Shown one piece after another: positions 1-8,370 of a stretch of 64,000 nucleotides of DNA (its first letter is position 1; each line of letters begins with the position of its first letter). The stretch is from Armatimonadota bacterium. GTDB taxonomy: Bacteria > Armatimonadota > Fimbriimonadia > Fimbriimonadales > Fimbriimonadaceae. The stretch spans positions 124,001 to 188,000 of the forward strand of contig JAIUNY010000001.1 of the NCBI GenBank assembly GCA_020161505.1, in the 5' to 3' direction. The translations under genes were made by a program, and so were the position numbers. The notes under the pieces are model-generated. The model worked only from the letters and a program-made list of their open reading frames with translations. It did not search any database and had not been told where the DNA came from.

Positions 1-62
1 CTGGGGTCGGGACTCGCGGCGGGGGCGTCAATGCGTAGACATAAGGTAACCTCTGCTTGAGC

Positions 63-665
63 ATGATATCCCGACTTCGCGGACAGGTGATAGAGGTGAG
101 CGCAGGGCGTTTGGTCGTGCTGTGCGGCGGAGTGGGCTACGAGGTCAGCGTTCCGGAGTCTGTGGTTGTCGAGTTCGGCGTGATGGATGCCGAGATCGAG
201 CTGTGGACGCGCCAAGTGATCCGCGAAGACGAGCACAATCTCTACGGTTTTGCCAATGGCGACCAACGTCGTTTGTTCGATCTGTTGCGCGATGTGAAGG
301 GGTGCGGGAGTAAGACTTCGCTCAATCTCATCGGGTCTCTGGGAGAGGGCGGTGTCGTCGAGGCGATTGCTGCTCAAGACTTGAAAGGTCTCGCTCGAGC
401 ACCTGGTGTGGGGCCGCGACTCGCGGAGCGCATCGTGGTGGAGTTGAAAGACAAGGTTCTGGAACTGCGCCTCGAAGGCGCCGTGAACAGAGCCGTGATC
501 GCCTCGCGCCCTCGGCCTTCGGCGCTGGACGATGAACTCATGGAGGCTCTGCTCGCGCTCGGCTATCGACGCAGCGAGGCTGAGGAGGCCGCCCACCATG
601 CCCGCTCCGAAGCCGATGGAGTGGAGGACCAGATCAAGGCCGCCCTCAAGAGGTTGGCCCGATGA
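63..665 (+). CDS. ruvA: Holliday junction branch migration protein RuvA
   Basis: RuvA binds four-way DNA junctions as a tetramer and loads the RuvB motor for branch migration. The protein is 200 aa, the usual length. It starts MISRLRG, the family N-terminus, has two helix-hairpin-helix segments ([13 protein letters not shown] and [17 protein letters not shown]) and ends in the RuvB-contacting domain ([18 protein letters not shown]). I chose ATG 63 because it gives the conserved N-terminus. An in-frame TTG at 57 adds two residues and is better spaced from AAGGT at 43-47, so it cannot be excluded. The stop overlaps the ruvB start by four bases, implying translational coupling. The 62 bases upstream hold only the possible tail of an unidentified gene; ruvC cannot be recognised. 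Confidence 0.96.
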   Translation: MISRLRGQVIEVSAGRLVVLCGGVGYEVSVPESVVVEFGVMDAEIELWTRQVIREDEHNLYGFANGDQRRLFDLLRDVKGCGSKTSLNLIGSLGEGGVVEAIAAQDLKGLARAPGVGPRLAERIVVELKDKVLELRLEGAVNRAVIASRPRPSALDDELMEALLALGYRRSEAEEAAHHARSEADGVEDQIKAALKRLAR

Positions 666-1705
666 GCCGCCACCCCGACCTCGATCCAAGCGCAAACGGC
701 CTGGAGGACGAACTCTCCCTTCGTCCGAGAAGGCTGGGAGAGTTCATTGGTCAGGAAGGCCTGAAGCAGAATCTGCGGATTTTCTTGACGGCGGCCCGGC
801 AACGCGAAGAGTCGCTTGACCACGTGCTGCTCTACGGGCCTCCTGGTTTGGGCAAGACGACACTGGCGCACATCATCGCCCAGGAAATGGATGCCCTCAT
901 CCACGTCACGAGTGGCCCGGCGATCGAGCGACCTGGGGATCTCGTCGGTATTCTCACGAACCTCGATCCTGGTGCCGTGCTCTTCATCGACGAAATCCAT
1001 CGTCTCTCGCGCCAGGTCGAGGAGATTCTCTACCCAGCGATGGAAGATCGAAAAGTCGACATCATGATCGGCAAGGGTCCGGCGGCGCGGTCGATCCGGC
1101 TGGATGTTCCACAGTTCACCGTGGTCGGGGCAACCACCCGTCAGGGTCAGCTCACAGGTCCGCTCCGGGATCGCTTTGGCATCGTGATGAACTTTGGGTT
1201 CTACGACGAAATGGCGCTTTTCCAGATCATTCGTCGTTCGGCGACGATTCTCGGAATCTCGGCGGATGAGGACGGCGGGGCGGAGATTGCCCGTCGAAGC
1301 CGAGGCACCCCAAGAATCGCCAACCGCATCCTACGGCGCGTTCGCGATTTTGCCCAAGTCGACGGTCTGAGCGTGATCACGAAATCTGCCGCGCAGAAAG
1401 CCCTTGATGCGCTCGAAATCGACGATCTGGGCCTCGACCGGCTGGATCGCGCGGTCCTGCTGACAATCATCAAGAAGTACTCGGGTGGTCCGGTCGGATT
1501 GGAGACGATTGCTGCCTCCACGGGCGAGGACTCCGGAACCATCGAGGATGTCTGCGAGCCGTATCTCCTCCAATGCGGTCTCCTCGCCCGAACTCCTAGG
1601 GGCAGGGTGGCGACGAAACTGGCCTATCAGCACCTGGGCGTCGCGATGCCAAAAAAGCGAGATCAGGGAAGCCTCAGCGGACTCGAGTCGGACGCAGAAA
1701 TCTGA
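662..1705 (+). CDS. ruvB: Holliday junction ATPase RuvB
   Basis: RuvB is the AAA+ motor that drives branch migration with RuvA. The protein is 347 aa, normal length. Walker A is [12 protein letters not shown] near residue 58, Walker B is [10 protein letters not shown] near residue 103, sensor 1 is GATTR, and the arginine-finger segment is GPLRDRFG. The C-terminal winged helix ends with [16 protein letters not shown]. The ATG overlaps the ruvA stop (ATGA), so ruvAB is one operon. The gene ends four bases before the convergent ThuA-like gene. Confidence 0.97.
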   Translation: MSRHPDLDPSANGLEDELSLRPRRLGEFIGQEGLKQNLRIFLTAARQREESLDHVLLYGPPGLGKTTLAHIIAQEMDALIHVTSGPAIERPGDLVGILTNLDPGAVLFIDEIHRLSRQVEEILYPAMEDRKVDIMIGKGPAARSIRLDVPQFTVVGATTRQGQLTGPLRDRFGIVMNFGFYDEMALFQIIRRSATILGISADEDGGAEIARRSRGTPRIANRILRRVRDFAQVDGLSVITKSAAQKALDALEIDDLGLDRLDRAVLLTIIKKYSGGPVGLETIAASTGEDSGTIEDVCEPYLLQCGLLARTPRGRVATKLAYQHLGVAMPKKRDQGSLSGLESDAEI

Positions 1706-1709
1706 GCCG

Positions 1710-2390
1710 TCAATCCAGTCTGACGCCCTTGGCCGCCCACAGGCAGCCGCGGCGGAGAAGTTCGCGGGCGGTTCCGGTCTCGATCACATCCCGGTGATGC
1801 CCGAGAGCCGAGTAAGAAACACGTCCGGCACCAAACATCTTTGTCCAAACCTGCGGCATGGCGCAGGGGTTCGCCGTATGAGGCCCCTCGACGCCGGGGT
1901 GCGGAAATTGAGTCGTCGCCAACACCGTGTTGCCGGGATCAGTGTGCAGGAAATACTGCTCGCTCACGACTTCAAAATCGCTCAAGCCCCGTGTGATCGG
2001 GTGATCGGTGCCCGGAACAATATTCACGGTGTAGGCTACGCCGTCGTTGCCCGGGTGAGCCACCCACTGACCGCCGGTCATGTACTGCCAATCTGTGTTC
2101 GACCGGAAGCTATCGCACATTCCGCCGTGGCATCCCGCCATCCCGACGCCATGATCGGCAACCGCCTTCACCACTGCCTGACATTGGTCATGCGAAATCT
2201 CGCCCATTGTCCAGACCGGAACGATCAAGCTGAGCTGCGTGAGATCAGTATCAAGGAAGGCATCGAGGGTATCCCGTACCGTCACGGTGAAGCCCTCCGC
2301 TTCCAAAATCTCGCGGAAGAGATCAGCCACTTGCTCTGGTTCGTGTCCATCCCATCCGCCCCAAACGACCAATGCCGAACGATCTGCCAT
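1710..2390 (-). CDS. ThuA-like domain protein
   Basis: A single-domain protein of 226 aa with the ThuA/class I glutamine amidotransferase-like fold. It begins ALVVWGGWDGHEPEQV, then has GMAGCHGGMCDSF, GGQWVAHPG, DHPITRGLSDFEV and a C-terminal GRVSYSALGHHRDV. These are the usual ThuA signatures (trehalose/sugar utilisation family). No signal peptide is visible. The exact reaction of ThuA proteins is not settled; in rhizobia they take part in disaccharide oxidation. It stands alone, convergent with ruvB, and the 144 bases at 2391-2534 serve as a divergent promoter region shared with the UbiA-family gene. Confidence 0.85.
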   Translation of the reverse strand: MADRSALVVWGGWDGHEPEQVADLFREILEAEGFTVTVRDTLDAFLDTDLTQLSLIVPVWTMGEISHDQCQAVVKAVADHGVGMAGCHGGMCDSFRSNTDWQYMTGGQWVAHPGNDGVAYTVNIVPGTDHPITRGLSDFEVVSEQYFLHTDPGNTVLATTQFPHPGVEGPHTANPCAMPQVWTKMFGAGRVSYSALGHHRDVIETGTARELLRRGCLWAAKGVRLD

Positions 2391-2534
2391 ATCGATTTCA
2401 GACTACCGCGCCTGAGGCCCGAATCGGTGCGAATCGACCCTCTCTTCCCACGGGGCAGATGGTCTAAACTTGCCGGAGTTGGATTCGTTGGCGCACTTTG
2501 TGTGAAGAATCAACGAATATTGCGGCGAACAGGC

Positions 2535-3425
2535 ATGATGCAGGGCATTTTCAAACTCATTCGACCCAAGCAGTGGGCGAAAAACCTGCTCGTCTTTGCT
2601 GCCTTCCTCTTCACGGGCAGCCTCAGCCGGACGGATCATCTCACGCTCGCGCTCATCGCCTTTGCGGCGATGTGTTTGGTGAGCTCCGCCACCTACGTTT
2701 TCAACGATCTTGCCGATGTCGAACGGGATCGCGCCCATCCCGTTAAACAGAATCGCCCGATTGCGGCGGGTCTCGTCTCGACCACGACTGCTTGGCTTGT
2801 CGGCGTGACGATGGGAATTTGCGGCCTCGGATTGGGCTTCTCCTTGGGAGAAGGCGCGCTCACCATCCTTGGCGTTTACGCCGTAACCCAGGTTCTGTAC
2901 AACTGGAAGATCAAGTCCTATGCCGTGGCTGATGTCTTCACCATTGCGTTTGGATTTGTCCTCCGCGCGGCACTGGGAGCCGCCGCGATCGGGGTGGGGA
3001 TGTCGGGATGGTTGTTCCTGTGTACGGCTTCGCTGGCCCTCATGCTTGGATTCGCCAAGCGCCGGAACGAGTACATTCTGCAGGGTAAAGACCGCTCGCT
3101 CTCCCGGCAAAGCCTGAGCGCGTACAGCCAGTTATCGCTCGACATGTTCGTCGCGATCTTCAGCGGTCTCGCGATCATGTGCTACGGCCTTTACACGCTG
3201 GAGTCAGAAACTGCTCGCACTTACCCGGGACTGATCCTGACCTTCCCGTTCGTGGTGTACGGCGTGTGCCGCTATCTGCTCGCTGTCTACACCAAGGATG
3301 AGGGCGGAGAGCCGGCCGATACGCTTTTTGGAGATCGCCACGTGCTGTTCAGCGTGATCGGTTTCCTCCTCGCGGCTGCCCTGGCGATGAGCAAGGTATC
3401 GGTTCCTCTTATTTCGCTGGACTAG
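2535..3425 (+). CDS. UbiA-family polyprenyl-phosphate phosphoribosyltransferase (DPPR synthase-like)
   Basis: A polytopic UbiA prenyltransferase-fold protein of 296 aa with about nine membrane segments. It carries the aspartate motif NDLADVERDRAHPVK followed by RPIAAG, and a second motif around SYAVADVFTIAFGFVLRA. Both closely resemble mycobacterial Rv3806c (decaprenyl-phosphate 5-phosphoribosyltransferase), which transfers phosphoribose from PRPP to a polyprenyl phosphate. The open frame runs much further upstream, but homology starts at the ATG pair 2535/2538 (MMQGIFKLIRPKQWAKNLL). Nearby dprE2/dprE1 homologues support the arabinofuranose-donor role over quinone or haem prenylation. The last 17 bases overlap the convergent membrane-protein gene. 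Confidence 0.85.
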   Translation: MMQGIFKLIRPKQWAKNLLVFAAFLFTGSLSRTDHLTLALIAFAAMCLVSSATYVFNDLADVERDRAHPVKQNRPIAAGLVSTTTAWLVGVTMGICGLGLGFSLGEGALTILGVYAVTQVLYNWKIKSYAVADVFTIAFGFVLRAALGAAAIGVGMSGWLFLCTASLALMLGFAKRRNEYILQGKDRSLSRQSLSAYSQLSLDMFVAIFSGLAIMCYGLYTLESETARTYPGLILTFPFVVYGVCRYLLAVYTKDEGGEPADTLFGDRHVLFSVIGFLLAAALAMSKVSVPLISLD

Positions 3426-4686
3426 CCAGAAGCGCCCCGTCGAGTTCCTTCTTGATCCGTGGCATCACGTAGAGCAGGACAAACAGAATGGTGAGCGGGC
3501 CAAAGAAGAGTCTCGTGATGGCCACCCACTCTTGGTAGCCAAACATCATGGTGGCCGCCAGCGACAACACCGCGAGGTGAAGCACGGCCAACCGGTCACG
3601 TTGCTCGGCCGGGAGCCTCATCAACATCAAGGGCACGATGATGCTGGCCATCGGCCAACCGTAGCCGACGAGTCGAGACACCGAAGCCCCCAGGCACGGC
3701 CCCAGGAGAATCGTCACCACGCTGGCCGCCGCAAGAGGTCGGAGGATCCACGATGAGTCGCGAAGGGTCTGCCGCATCGACTTTTTGGCCCGGAGCAACA
3801 AGGGAATCGCCAGCCCATGCAATCCAAGAACCGAGGCGAACGTCCACACCATGATGGAAGCGTGCCACTCCACGATCCCGATATTCTGGTTATTCCCCAA
3901 TTGGAGAAAACTCGGGAGCGGGTAGACCGTCGCGGGCTTCTGATTGATGACATCCGTGAGCGATTCTGTCCAGATGCTGAATCCGAGGTAGTTCCGGGCA
4001 AAGTTTAGCGGTACTTTCAGGATCATGTAGAGCCCGCTGGAGAGCCCTTGCCGGTTCCCAACAGAATCCGTGATCGCCGCCGCTGCGATCATCCCCACGA
4101 CAAAAACCGCGAGTGAGGCCAGGCCCCACCAGCGAAACTTGGATCGCCAGGCAAGAGCCGCGAGAATCAGCGCGAACAGCAGATAGCTCTCCCGCGCCAT
4201 CGCCAGGGGGAACATCGCGGCGACCGCCCATCCGGTCTTTTCGCGCAGCCAAAGAAGAATCACGAGCGCAAAGAGGAGCATCCCAATGAGATCCGGCATC
4301 ATCGGCTCGGTGAAGGTGAAGGGGAGATACCCTCCAGCCAAGCCGACCCATTTCAGGATGGGAGTAAAGGAGAGCTCGTCAAAAATCTCGTTCAGAATCC
4401 AGAGAAAGCCCACCGACATGAGCAGGGTGGCGATCCAGGTAAGTGCGTCGAGAGGCACATCCAGCGGAAAAAGGGAAATCAGGAGGGGATAGAGGACTCG
4501 CGAGGCAAAAGGGGCTTTGATCCCCTCAAAAATGCCTTCAAACATCGGTCGATAGAAGGCGATGTCCCCATCTTGTCCATCCAGAACACCCAGGAGACAG
4601 AAGAAGAGTCCAAGTCCGATCACCCAGAAGCGCACTTGCGAAAGCAAGCGACTGCCCATGGGATCAGACGACTTCGGTGAACTCAT
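3409..4686 (-). CDS. Polytopic membrane protein, possible GT-C fold glycosyltransferase
   Basis: A 425-aa integral membrane protein with roughly ten hydrophobic segments. The first extracytoplasmic loop is acidic (DGQDGDIAFYRP) and is followed by APFASRVLYPLLIS. An acidic loop after the first helix is where GT-C glycosyltransferases keep their catalytic aspartate. I cannot name a family from sequence alone. Because it lies between the DPPR-synthase-like gene and dprE2-dprE1, it is a candidate transferase for a polyprenyl-phosphate pentose; that is inference. It overlaps the UbiA-family gene tail to tail and diverges from dprE2 across 4687-4832. Confidence 0.6.
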   Translation of the reverse strand: MSSPKSSDPMGSRLLSQVRFWVIGLGLFFCLLGVLDGQDGDIAFYRPMFEGIFEGIKAPFASRVLYPLLISLFPLDVPLDALTWIATLLMSVGFLWILNEIFDELSFTPILKWVGLAGGYLPFTFTEPMMPDLIGMLLFALVILLWLREKTGWAVAAMFPLAMARESYLLFALILAALAWRSKFRWWGLASLAVFVVGMIAAAAITDSVGNRQGLSSGLYMILKVPLNFARNYLGFSIWTESLTDVINQKPATVYPLPSFLQLGNNQNIGIVEWHASIMVWTFASVLGLHGLAIPLLLRAKKSMRQTLRDSSWILRPLAAASVVTILLGPCLGASVSRLVGYGWPMASIIVPLMLMRLPAEQRDRLAVLHLAVLSLAATMMFGYQEWVAITRLFFGPLTILFVLLYVMPRIKKELDGALLASPAK

Positions 4687-4832
4687 GACTTTGCAACAAA
4701 TGATCCCGCTTTAAGGGGATATTACCCAGGTTCCTGGCATAGAACCTGCAAGAATGGAGGCATACGCCTGGGGCTTTTCACCAGGAAGAACGGCATCCCG
4801 TTCGCTCATTTGAGAGTAAAGGCAATTCAGGC

Positions 4833-5552
4833 ATGATCAAAGAAGCAATCATCGTTGGGGCGTCCTCAGGCATGGGGTACGAGGTTGCGCGGCAGTTGGC
4901 TGAGGCGGGCACGAAGGTTGCGGTTGTCGCTCGGCGGCTCGATCGACTGGAGCAACTCGCCGCCGCCTTTCCGGGCAAGATTCTTTGCTATAGCCACGAT
5001 GTCACCCATTTCGAGGAGATTCCTGGGTTGTTCCAGCAAATCACCCACGATCTTGGCGGCCTCGATCTTTTCCTCTACGCGAGCGGAGTCATGCCCGAAG
5101 TCGGATGGCACGAATACAGCTTCACGAAGGACAAGCCGATGGTGGACGTGAACATCTCGGGAGCCGTCGCTTGGATCAACGAAGCCGCGGAGCGGATGGA
5201 CAACACGCGTCACGGACGCCTGGTGGCGATCGGAAGTGTGGCGGGCGAACGTGGACGATCTCAGCAACCGGTCTACAACGCAAGCAAGGCCTTTCTGCAC
5301 ACCTACATGGAGGCGATCCGGAACCGAATTGCCCGCCACGGTGTTGCTGTTGTCACCATCAAACCAGGCCCGACAGAAACGGAGATGACGGCTCATCTCA
5401 AGATGAAAAAAATGCCGGTGGAAGTGGCGGCTCGCAAGATCATTGCCCTGAGCGGCAAAACAGGAGAGCACTTCCTGTCGCCGGTTCACGCCGTGGCCTT
5501 TTTCATCATCCGAAACTTCCCATCCTTTATCTTCCGAAAGCTCAAGGTGTAG
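4833..5552 (+). CDS. dprE2: Short-chain dehydrogenase, DprE2-like
   Basis: A classical SDR of 239 aa. The nucleotide-binding motif is VGASSGMGYEVA at residues 8-19. The catalytic serine is in AIGSVAGERG and the YxxxK pair is Tyr148/Lys152 (YNASK). The C-terminal hydrophobic stretch FFIIRNFPSFIFRKLKV resembles the membrane-associated tail of DprE2-type SDRs. DprE2 reduces decaprenylphosphoryl-2-keto-ribose to the arabinose epimer with NAD(P)H. The gene lies seven bases upstream of the DprE1-like oxidase, the pairing seen in mycobacteria (there E1 comes first). Without the partner it would be called only an SDR. Confidence 0.78.
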   Translation: MIKEAIIVGASSGMGYEVARQLAEAGTKVAVVARRLDRLEQLAAAFPGKILCYSHDVTHFEEIPGLFQQITHDLGGLDLFLYASGVMPEVGWHEYSFTKDKPMVDVNISGAVAWINEAAERMDNTRHGRLVAIGSVAGERGRSQQPVYNASKAFLHTYMEAIRNRIARHGVAVVTIKPGPTETEMTAHLKMKKMPVEVAARKIIALSGKTGEHFLSPVHAVAFFIIRNFPSFIFRKLKV

Positions 5553-5559
5553 TGCAGCC

Positions 5560-6987
5560 ATGATCCGCGCCACTTCTCCCTCGCGAATGGTTCGCGCCAC
5601 CGGGTTCGGCATGACCGAAGGAGGCGATGTCTATCTTTATCGGCCGACCAATGTGCAGGAGGTCAAGGACATTCTGCAGATGGCCCGAGAAACAGGTCGC
5701 CAGGTCGTGCTCCGAGGATCCGGTCGGAGCTACGGCGACGCGAACATTGCCCGGGAATGCCTGATGCTCGACATCAGCCGGATGAATCAGATTTACAGCA
5801 TCAACAAGCAGTCCGCCGAAGTTGATTGCCAAGCGGGTGTCACGATCGAGCAGCTCTGGCGATCCACCCTCGAGGACGGATTCTGGCCGCCCATTGTGAG
5901 TGGGACAATGGCTCCCACCTTGGCGGGGGCCCTGGGGATGAACATCCACGGAAAGAACGCCTATGTCGCGGGGCCGATTGGCGAGCATGTGACCGAGCTT
6001 GATGTCGTGCTCCCAAACGGCGACGTCCGGACGCTCAAGCCCGAGAATCCCCTTTTCCATGCCGTCATCAGCAGTGCCGGGCTCCTCGGAGTCATCACCC
6101 GGGTACGCCTCAAGATGAAGCGGATCAAGAGCGGCGATCTGCGGGTTCTTCCCCTGAGCGTTCCCGATTGGGCAGGGCAGTTCAAGATCTTTGAGGATCT
6201 GGAGCACGATGCTGACTACATGGTGACCTGGATCGACTGCTTCGGGCGGGGCAAGCACGCCGGGCGAGGGGTTTTTCACGCCGCGTGGTACACCCAAGAG
6301 AACGAAGAGTTCCCCTCCACCCTGCGGCCAGAGAACCAAGATCTTCCGGACACCATCCTGGGCTTCTTTCCGAAGTCGGTGGTCTGGAGATTCCTAAAAC
6401 CCCTCAACAATCGGTTCGGCATGCGGGCTCTCAATGCGGCCAAACATCACGCATCGCGATTGCTCGGAAACGGCAAGCAGCACCCGCAAGGCTTGGTGGG
6501 ATTCAGCTTTTTGCTCGACTACGTTCCCAACTGGCGCAACGCTTATCTGCCGGGCGGTTTCATTCAGTACCAGTCGTTCGTGCCCAAGGAACACGCGCCA
6601 CGCGTGTTTGCCGAGCAAGTGCGCCTCCAACAAGAAGCCAAGCTCGAAAGCTTCCTGGGTGTGATGAAACGCCACAAGCCAGACCCGTTTTTGTTCTCGC
6701 ATGGCGTGGATGGATATTCTCTCGCCCTGGATTTCAAGGTGACTCGCAAGAATCGCGAAAAGCTGTGGCAGCTGGCCCACGCCATGAACGACCTCGTGGT
6801 GGCAGCGGGGGGCAAGTTTTATCTGGCGAAGGATTCAACGCTCCGCCCCGCCGACTTCCAGGCGACGATTGGCTCGGAGAATCTGGCGAGGTATTTTGAT
6901 CTCAAGGCAGAATTAGATCCGGAATCGATCCTGACGAGTTCCTTGGCCAAGCGCCTCGGGCTCGACCCACGTGAGTTCTCAAAATGA
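5560..6987 (+). CDS. dprE1: FAD-linked oxidase, DprE1-like decaprenylphosphoryl-ribose 2'-oxidase
   Basis: A 475-aa VAO/GlcD-type FAD flavoprotein. The FAD-binding part has VVLRGSGRSYGDANI near residue 50 and a glycine-rich stretch SGTMAPTLAGALGMNIHGKN. Near the C-terminus, GGKFYLAKDST aligns with the DprE1 active-site segment; Lys424 is equivalent to M. tuberculosis Lys418. The position of the benzothiazinone-reactive Cys387 is Ala389 here (SLALDF). The enzyme would oxidise polyprenylphosphoryl-ribose at C2' for DprE2 to reduce. The gene follows dprE2 by seven bases and overlaps pcp by four. Other aldonolactone-oxidase-like sugar oxidases are the alternative reading. Confidence 0.83.
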   Translation: MIRATSPSRMVRATGFGMTEGGDVYLYRPTNVQEVKDILQMARETGRQVVLRGSGRSYGDANIARECLMLDISRMNQIYSINKQSAEVDCQAGVTIEQLWRSTLEDGFWPPIVSGTMAPTLAGALGMNIHGKNAYVAGPIGEHVTELDVVLPNGDVRTLKPENPLFHAVISSAGLLGVITRVRLKMKRIKSGDLRVLPLSVPDWAGQFKIFEDLEHDADYMVTWIDCFGRGKHAGRGVFHAAWYTQENEEFPSTLRPENQDLPDTILGFFPKSVVWRFLKPLNNRFGMRALNAAKHHASRLLGNGKQHPQGLVGFSFLLDYVPNWRNAYLPGGFIQYQSFVPKEHAPRVFAEQVRLQQEAKLESFLGVMKRHKPDPFLFSHGVDGYSLALDFKVTRKNREKLWQLAHAMNDLVVAAGGKFYLAKDSTLRPADFQATIGSENLARYFDLKAELDPESILTSSLAKRLGLDPREFSK

Positions 6988-7532
6988 CGCGGCTGCTGAT
7001 CACAGGCTTCGGCCCCTTTGGCCCTCATGAGGTGAATCCTGCCTCTGTCTTGGCGGAGAACTCGGGAGAGCGATTCGAGATCCTGCCTGTCTCCTATCAA
7101 GCAGCTCAGGAGTTTATTGCCCAGCTCGACCCAGAGACATTTGACGCCTGGCTGATGATCGGCGTTCATGGCGGTGCGACTCAGCATCACCGGGAGACTG
7201 TCGCTCGGAATCGGGCTGGGATGGTGCCGGATGTGGAAGGATTTGTCTCCGGCCCCGGACCTCTCGATCCCGCGGGGCCATGGCAGGTCAGCGGAACCTT
7301 GTGGAGCGACTTGGACTGGAACAATTCGGAACGCCACGAGTGGACGGTGGATGCAGGCGACTATCTCTGCAATGCCCTCTTCTACTACGGTGTTCGGGCC
7401 TTTCCGGAGAAGAAACTCGGATTTCTGCACATTCCGCCGTTCAATGTCATTCCTCAGAGCGAGCAACAAGCGATGCTCGCGGAAGTGATTGAGGAAATCA
7501 AGGCTGCTCAGGCTCCGCGCACAAAGCGATAG
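6984..7532 (+). CDS. pcp: Pyroglutamyl-peptidase I (peptidase C15)
   Basis: A 182-aa cytosolic cysteine peptidase that removes N-terminal pyroglutamate. The N-terminus is TRLLITGFGPFGPHEVNPA. The catalytic triad is visible: Glu71 (HRETVARN), Cys129 (DAGDYLCN) and His149 (LGFLHIPPF). It is slightly shorter than the usual 200-215 aa. The ATG overlaps the dprE1 stop (ATGA), so it is co-transcribed with dprE2-dprE1, although nothing links it to their pathway. The last 25 bases overlap the convergent TIM-barrel gene. Confidence 0.92.
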   Translation: MTRLLITGFGPFGPHEVNPASVLAENSGERFEILPVSYQAAQEFIAQLDPETFDAWLMIGVHGGATQHHRETVARNRAGMVPDVEGFVSGPGPLDPAGPWQVSGTLWSDLDWNNSERHEWTVDAGDYLCNALFYYGVRAFPEKKLGFLHIPPFNVIPQSEQQAMLAEVIEEIKAAQAPRTKR

Positions 7533-8365
7533 GTGTTGACAAGGCTCTGGGGGACACCTTCAAAGGGATCAGTGTCTCCTTCGTACTCCAGATTCAGCCA
7601 GCCGGTGTATCCAGCGGCTCGAAGGGTGGAGACGCACTGCTCAAGATCAACCGTGCCTTCTCCGATGACGGTTCCTCGGAACTGGGCACCATCGAGGCCG
7701 TCGTAGACGTGCCCCTCGTACCCTGCCGGAGCCGGAGCGAAGTCTTTGAAGTGAACCATCGTGGCAAGGTCGGCAACTTCTGCGACTCCCTGATGCCCTG
7801 GTTGACCGACGAGGAGGAAGTTGCCGGTGTCCGGATTGGCACCGAGCGTATCGTGACCGCACGCCTCGCGAACCTCTTCGATGATGCCCCGTACTTGCTC
7901 TCCGCGCCCCGCGAGCTTGCCATGATTCTCAAGCCCGAGCCTGACTCCCTGTTCCCGCGCGAAATCGGAGGCCTCGGCGAGCCCCTCAACGATCCAGGCC
8001 CTCGCTTCGTCGAACCCGAACGAGGCATCAGGAGGCAGATTTCCCGCGAAAACGCGGACGGTTCCCGCGCCGTAAGCGACGGCTTCCCGGATCCCGAAGA
8101 GGATGCGCTCGAGGGCGATCTTCCGCTCGGCCGGGTCATCTTTGGCGAAGTTATTGGCGACGCTGAACACGCCGCAGACAAGCCCCGTCTCGGCGAGGGC
8201 CGCTTGGGCGAGAGGCCGTTCCTCTTCTGGATTCTTGTAAAAGAAGTCAAGCAGTTCGACCCCTTCGGCACCGATTTTCTTGGCCTCGTGAATGAAACTG
8301 ACTAGATCCAAACGCCCCGCCTGAACGGCGGAGACGTAGGAATACATGCTGACGCCGACACGCAT
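7508..8365 (-). CDS. Sugar phosphate isomerase/epimerase (xylose-isomerase-like TIM barrel)
   Basis: A single-domain protein of 285 aa of the AP-endonuclease-2-like family. It begins MRVGVSMYSYV and carries metal-ligand segments GVRLGLENHG, GANPDTGNFL, MVHFKDF and LNLEYEG, in the family order. Such proteins isomerise or epimerise sugars such as hydroxypyruvate, inosose or ketohexoses; the substrate is unknown here. An in-frame GTG at 8374 overlaps the nuoN stop as GTGA and would add three residues. It is the last gene of the nuo transcript and has no evident role in respiration. Confidence 0.85.
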   Translation of the reverse strand: MRVGVSMYSYVSAVQAGRLDLVSFIHEAKKIGAEGVELLDFFYKNPEEERPLAQAALAETGLVCGVFSVANNFAKDDPAERKIALERILFGIREAVAYGAGTVRVFAGNLPPDASFGFDEARAWIVEGLAEASDFAREQGVRLGLENHGKLAGRGEQVRGIIEEVREACGHDTLGANPDTGNFLLVGQPGHQGVAEVADLATMVHFKDFAPAPAGYEGHVYDGLDGAQFRGTVIGEGTVDLEQCVSTLRAAGYTGWLNLEYEGDTDPFEGVPQSLVNTYRFVRGA

Positions 8366-8370
8366 GTGGC

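Noticed and set aside
1485-2534. Long plus-strand frame fused upstream of the UbiA-family gene
   Set aside because: It is antisense to ruvB's end and the ThuA gene and has no domain; UbiA homology begins only at 2535.
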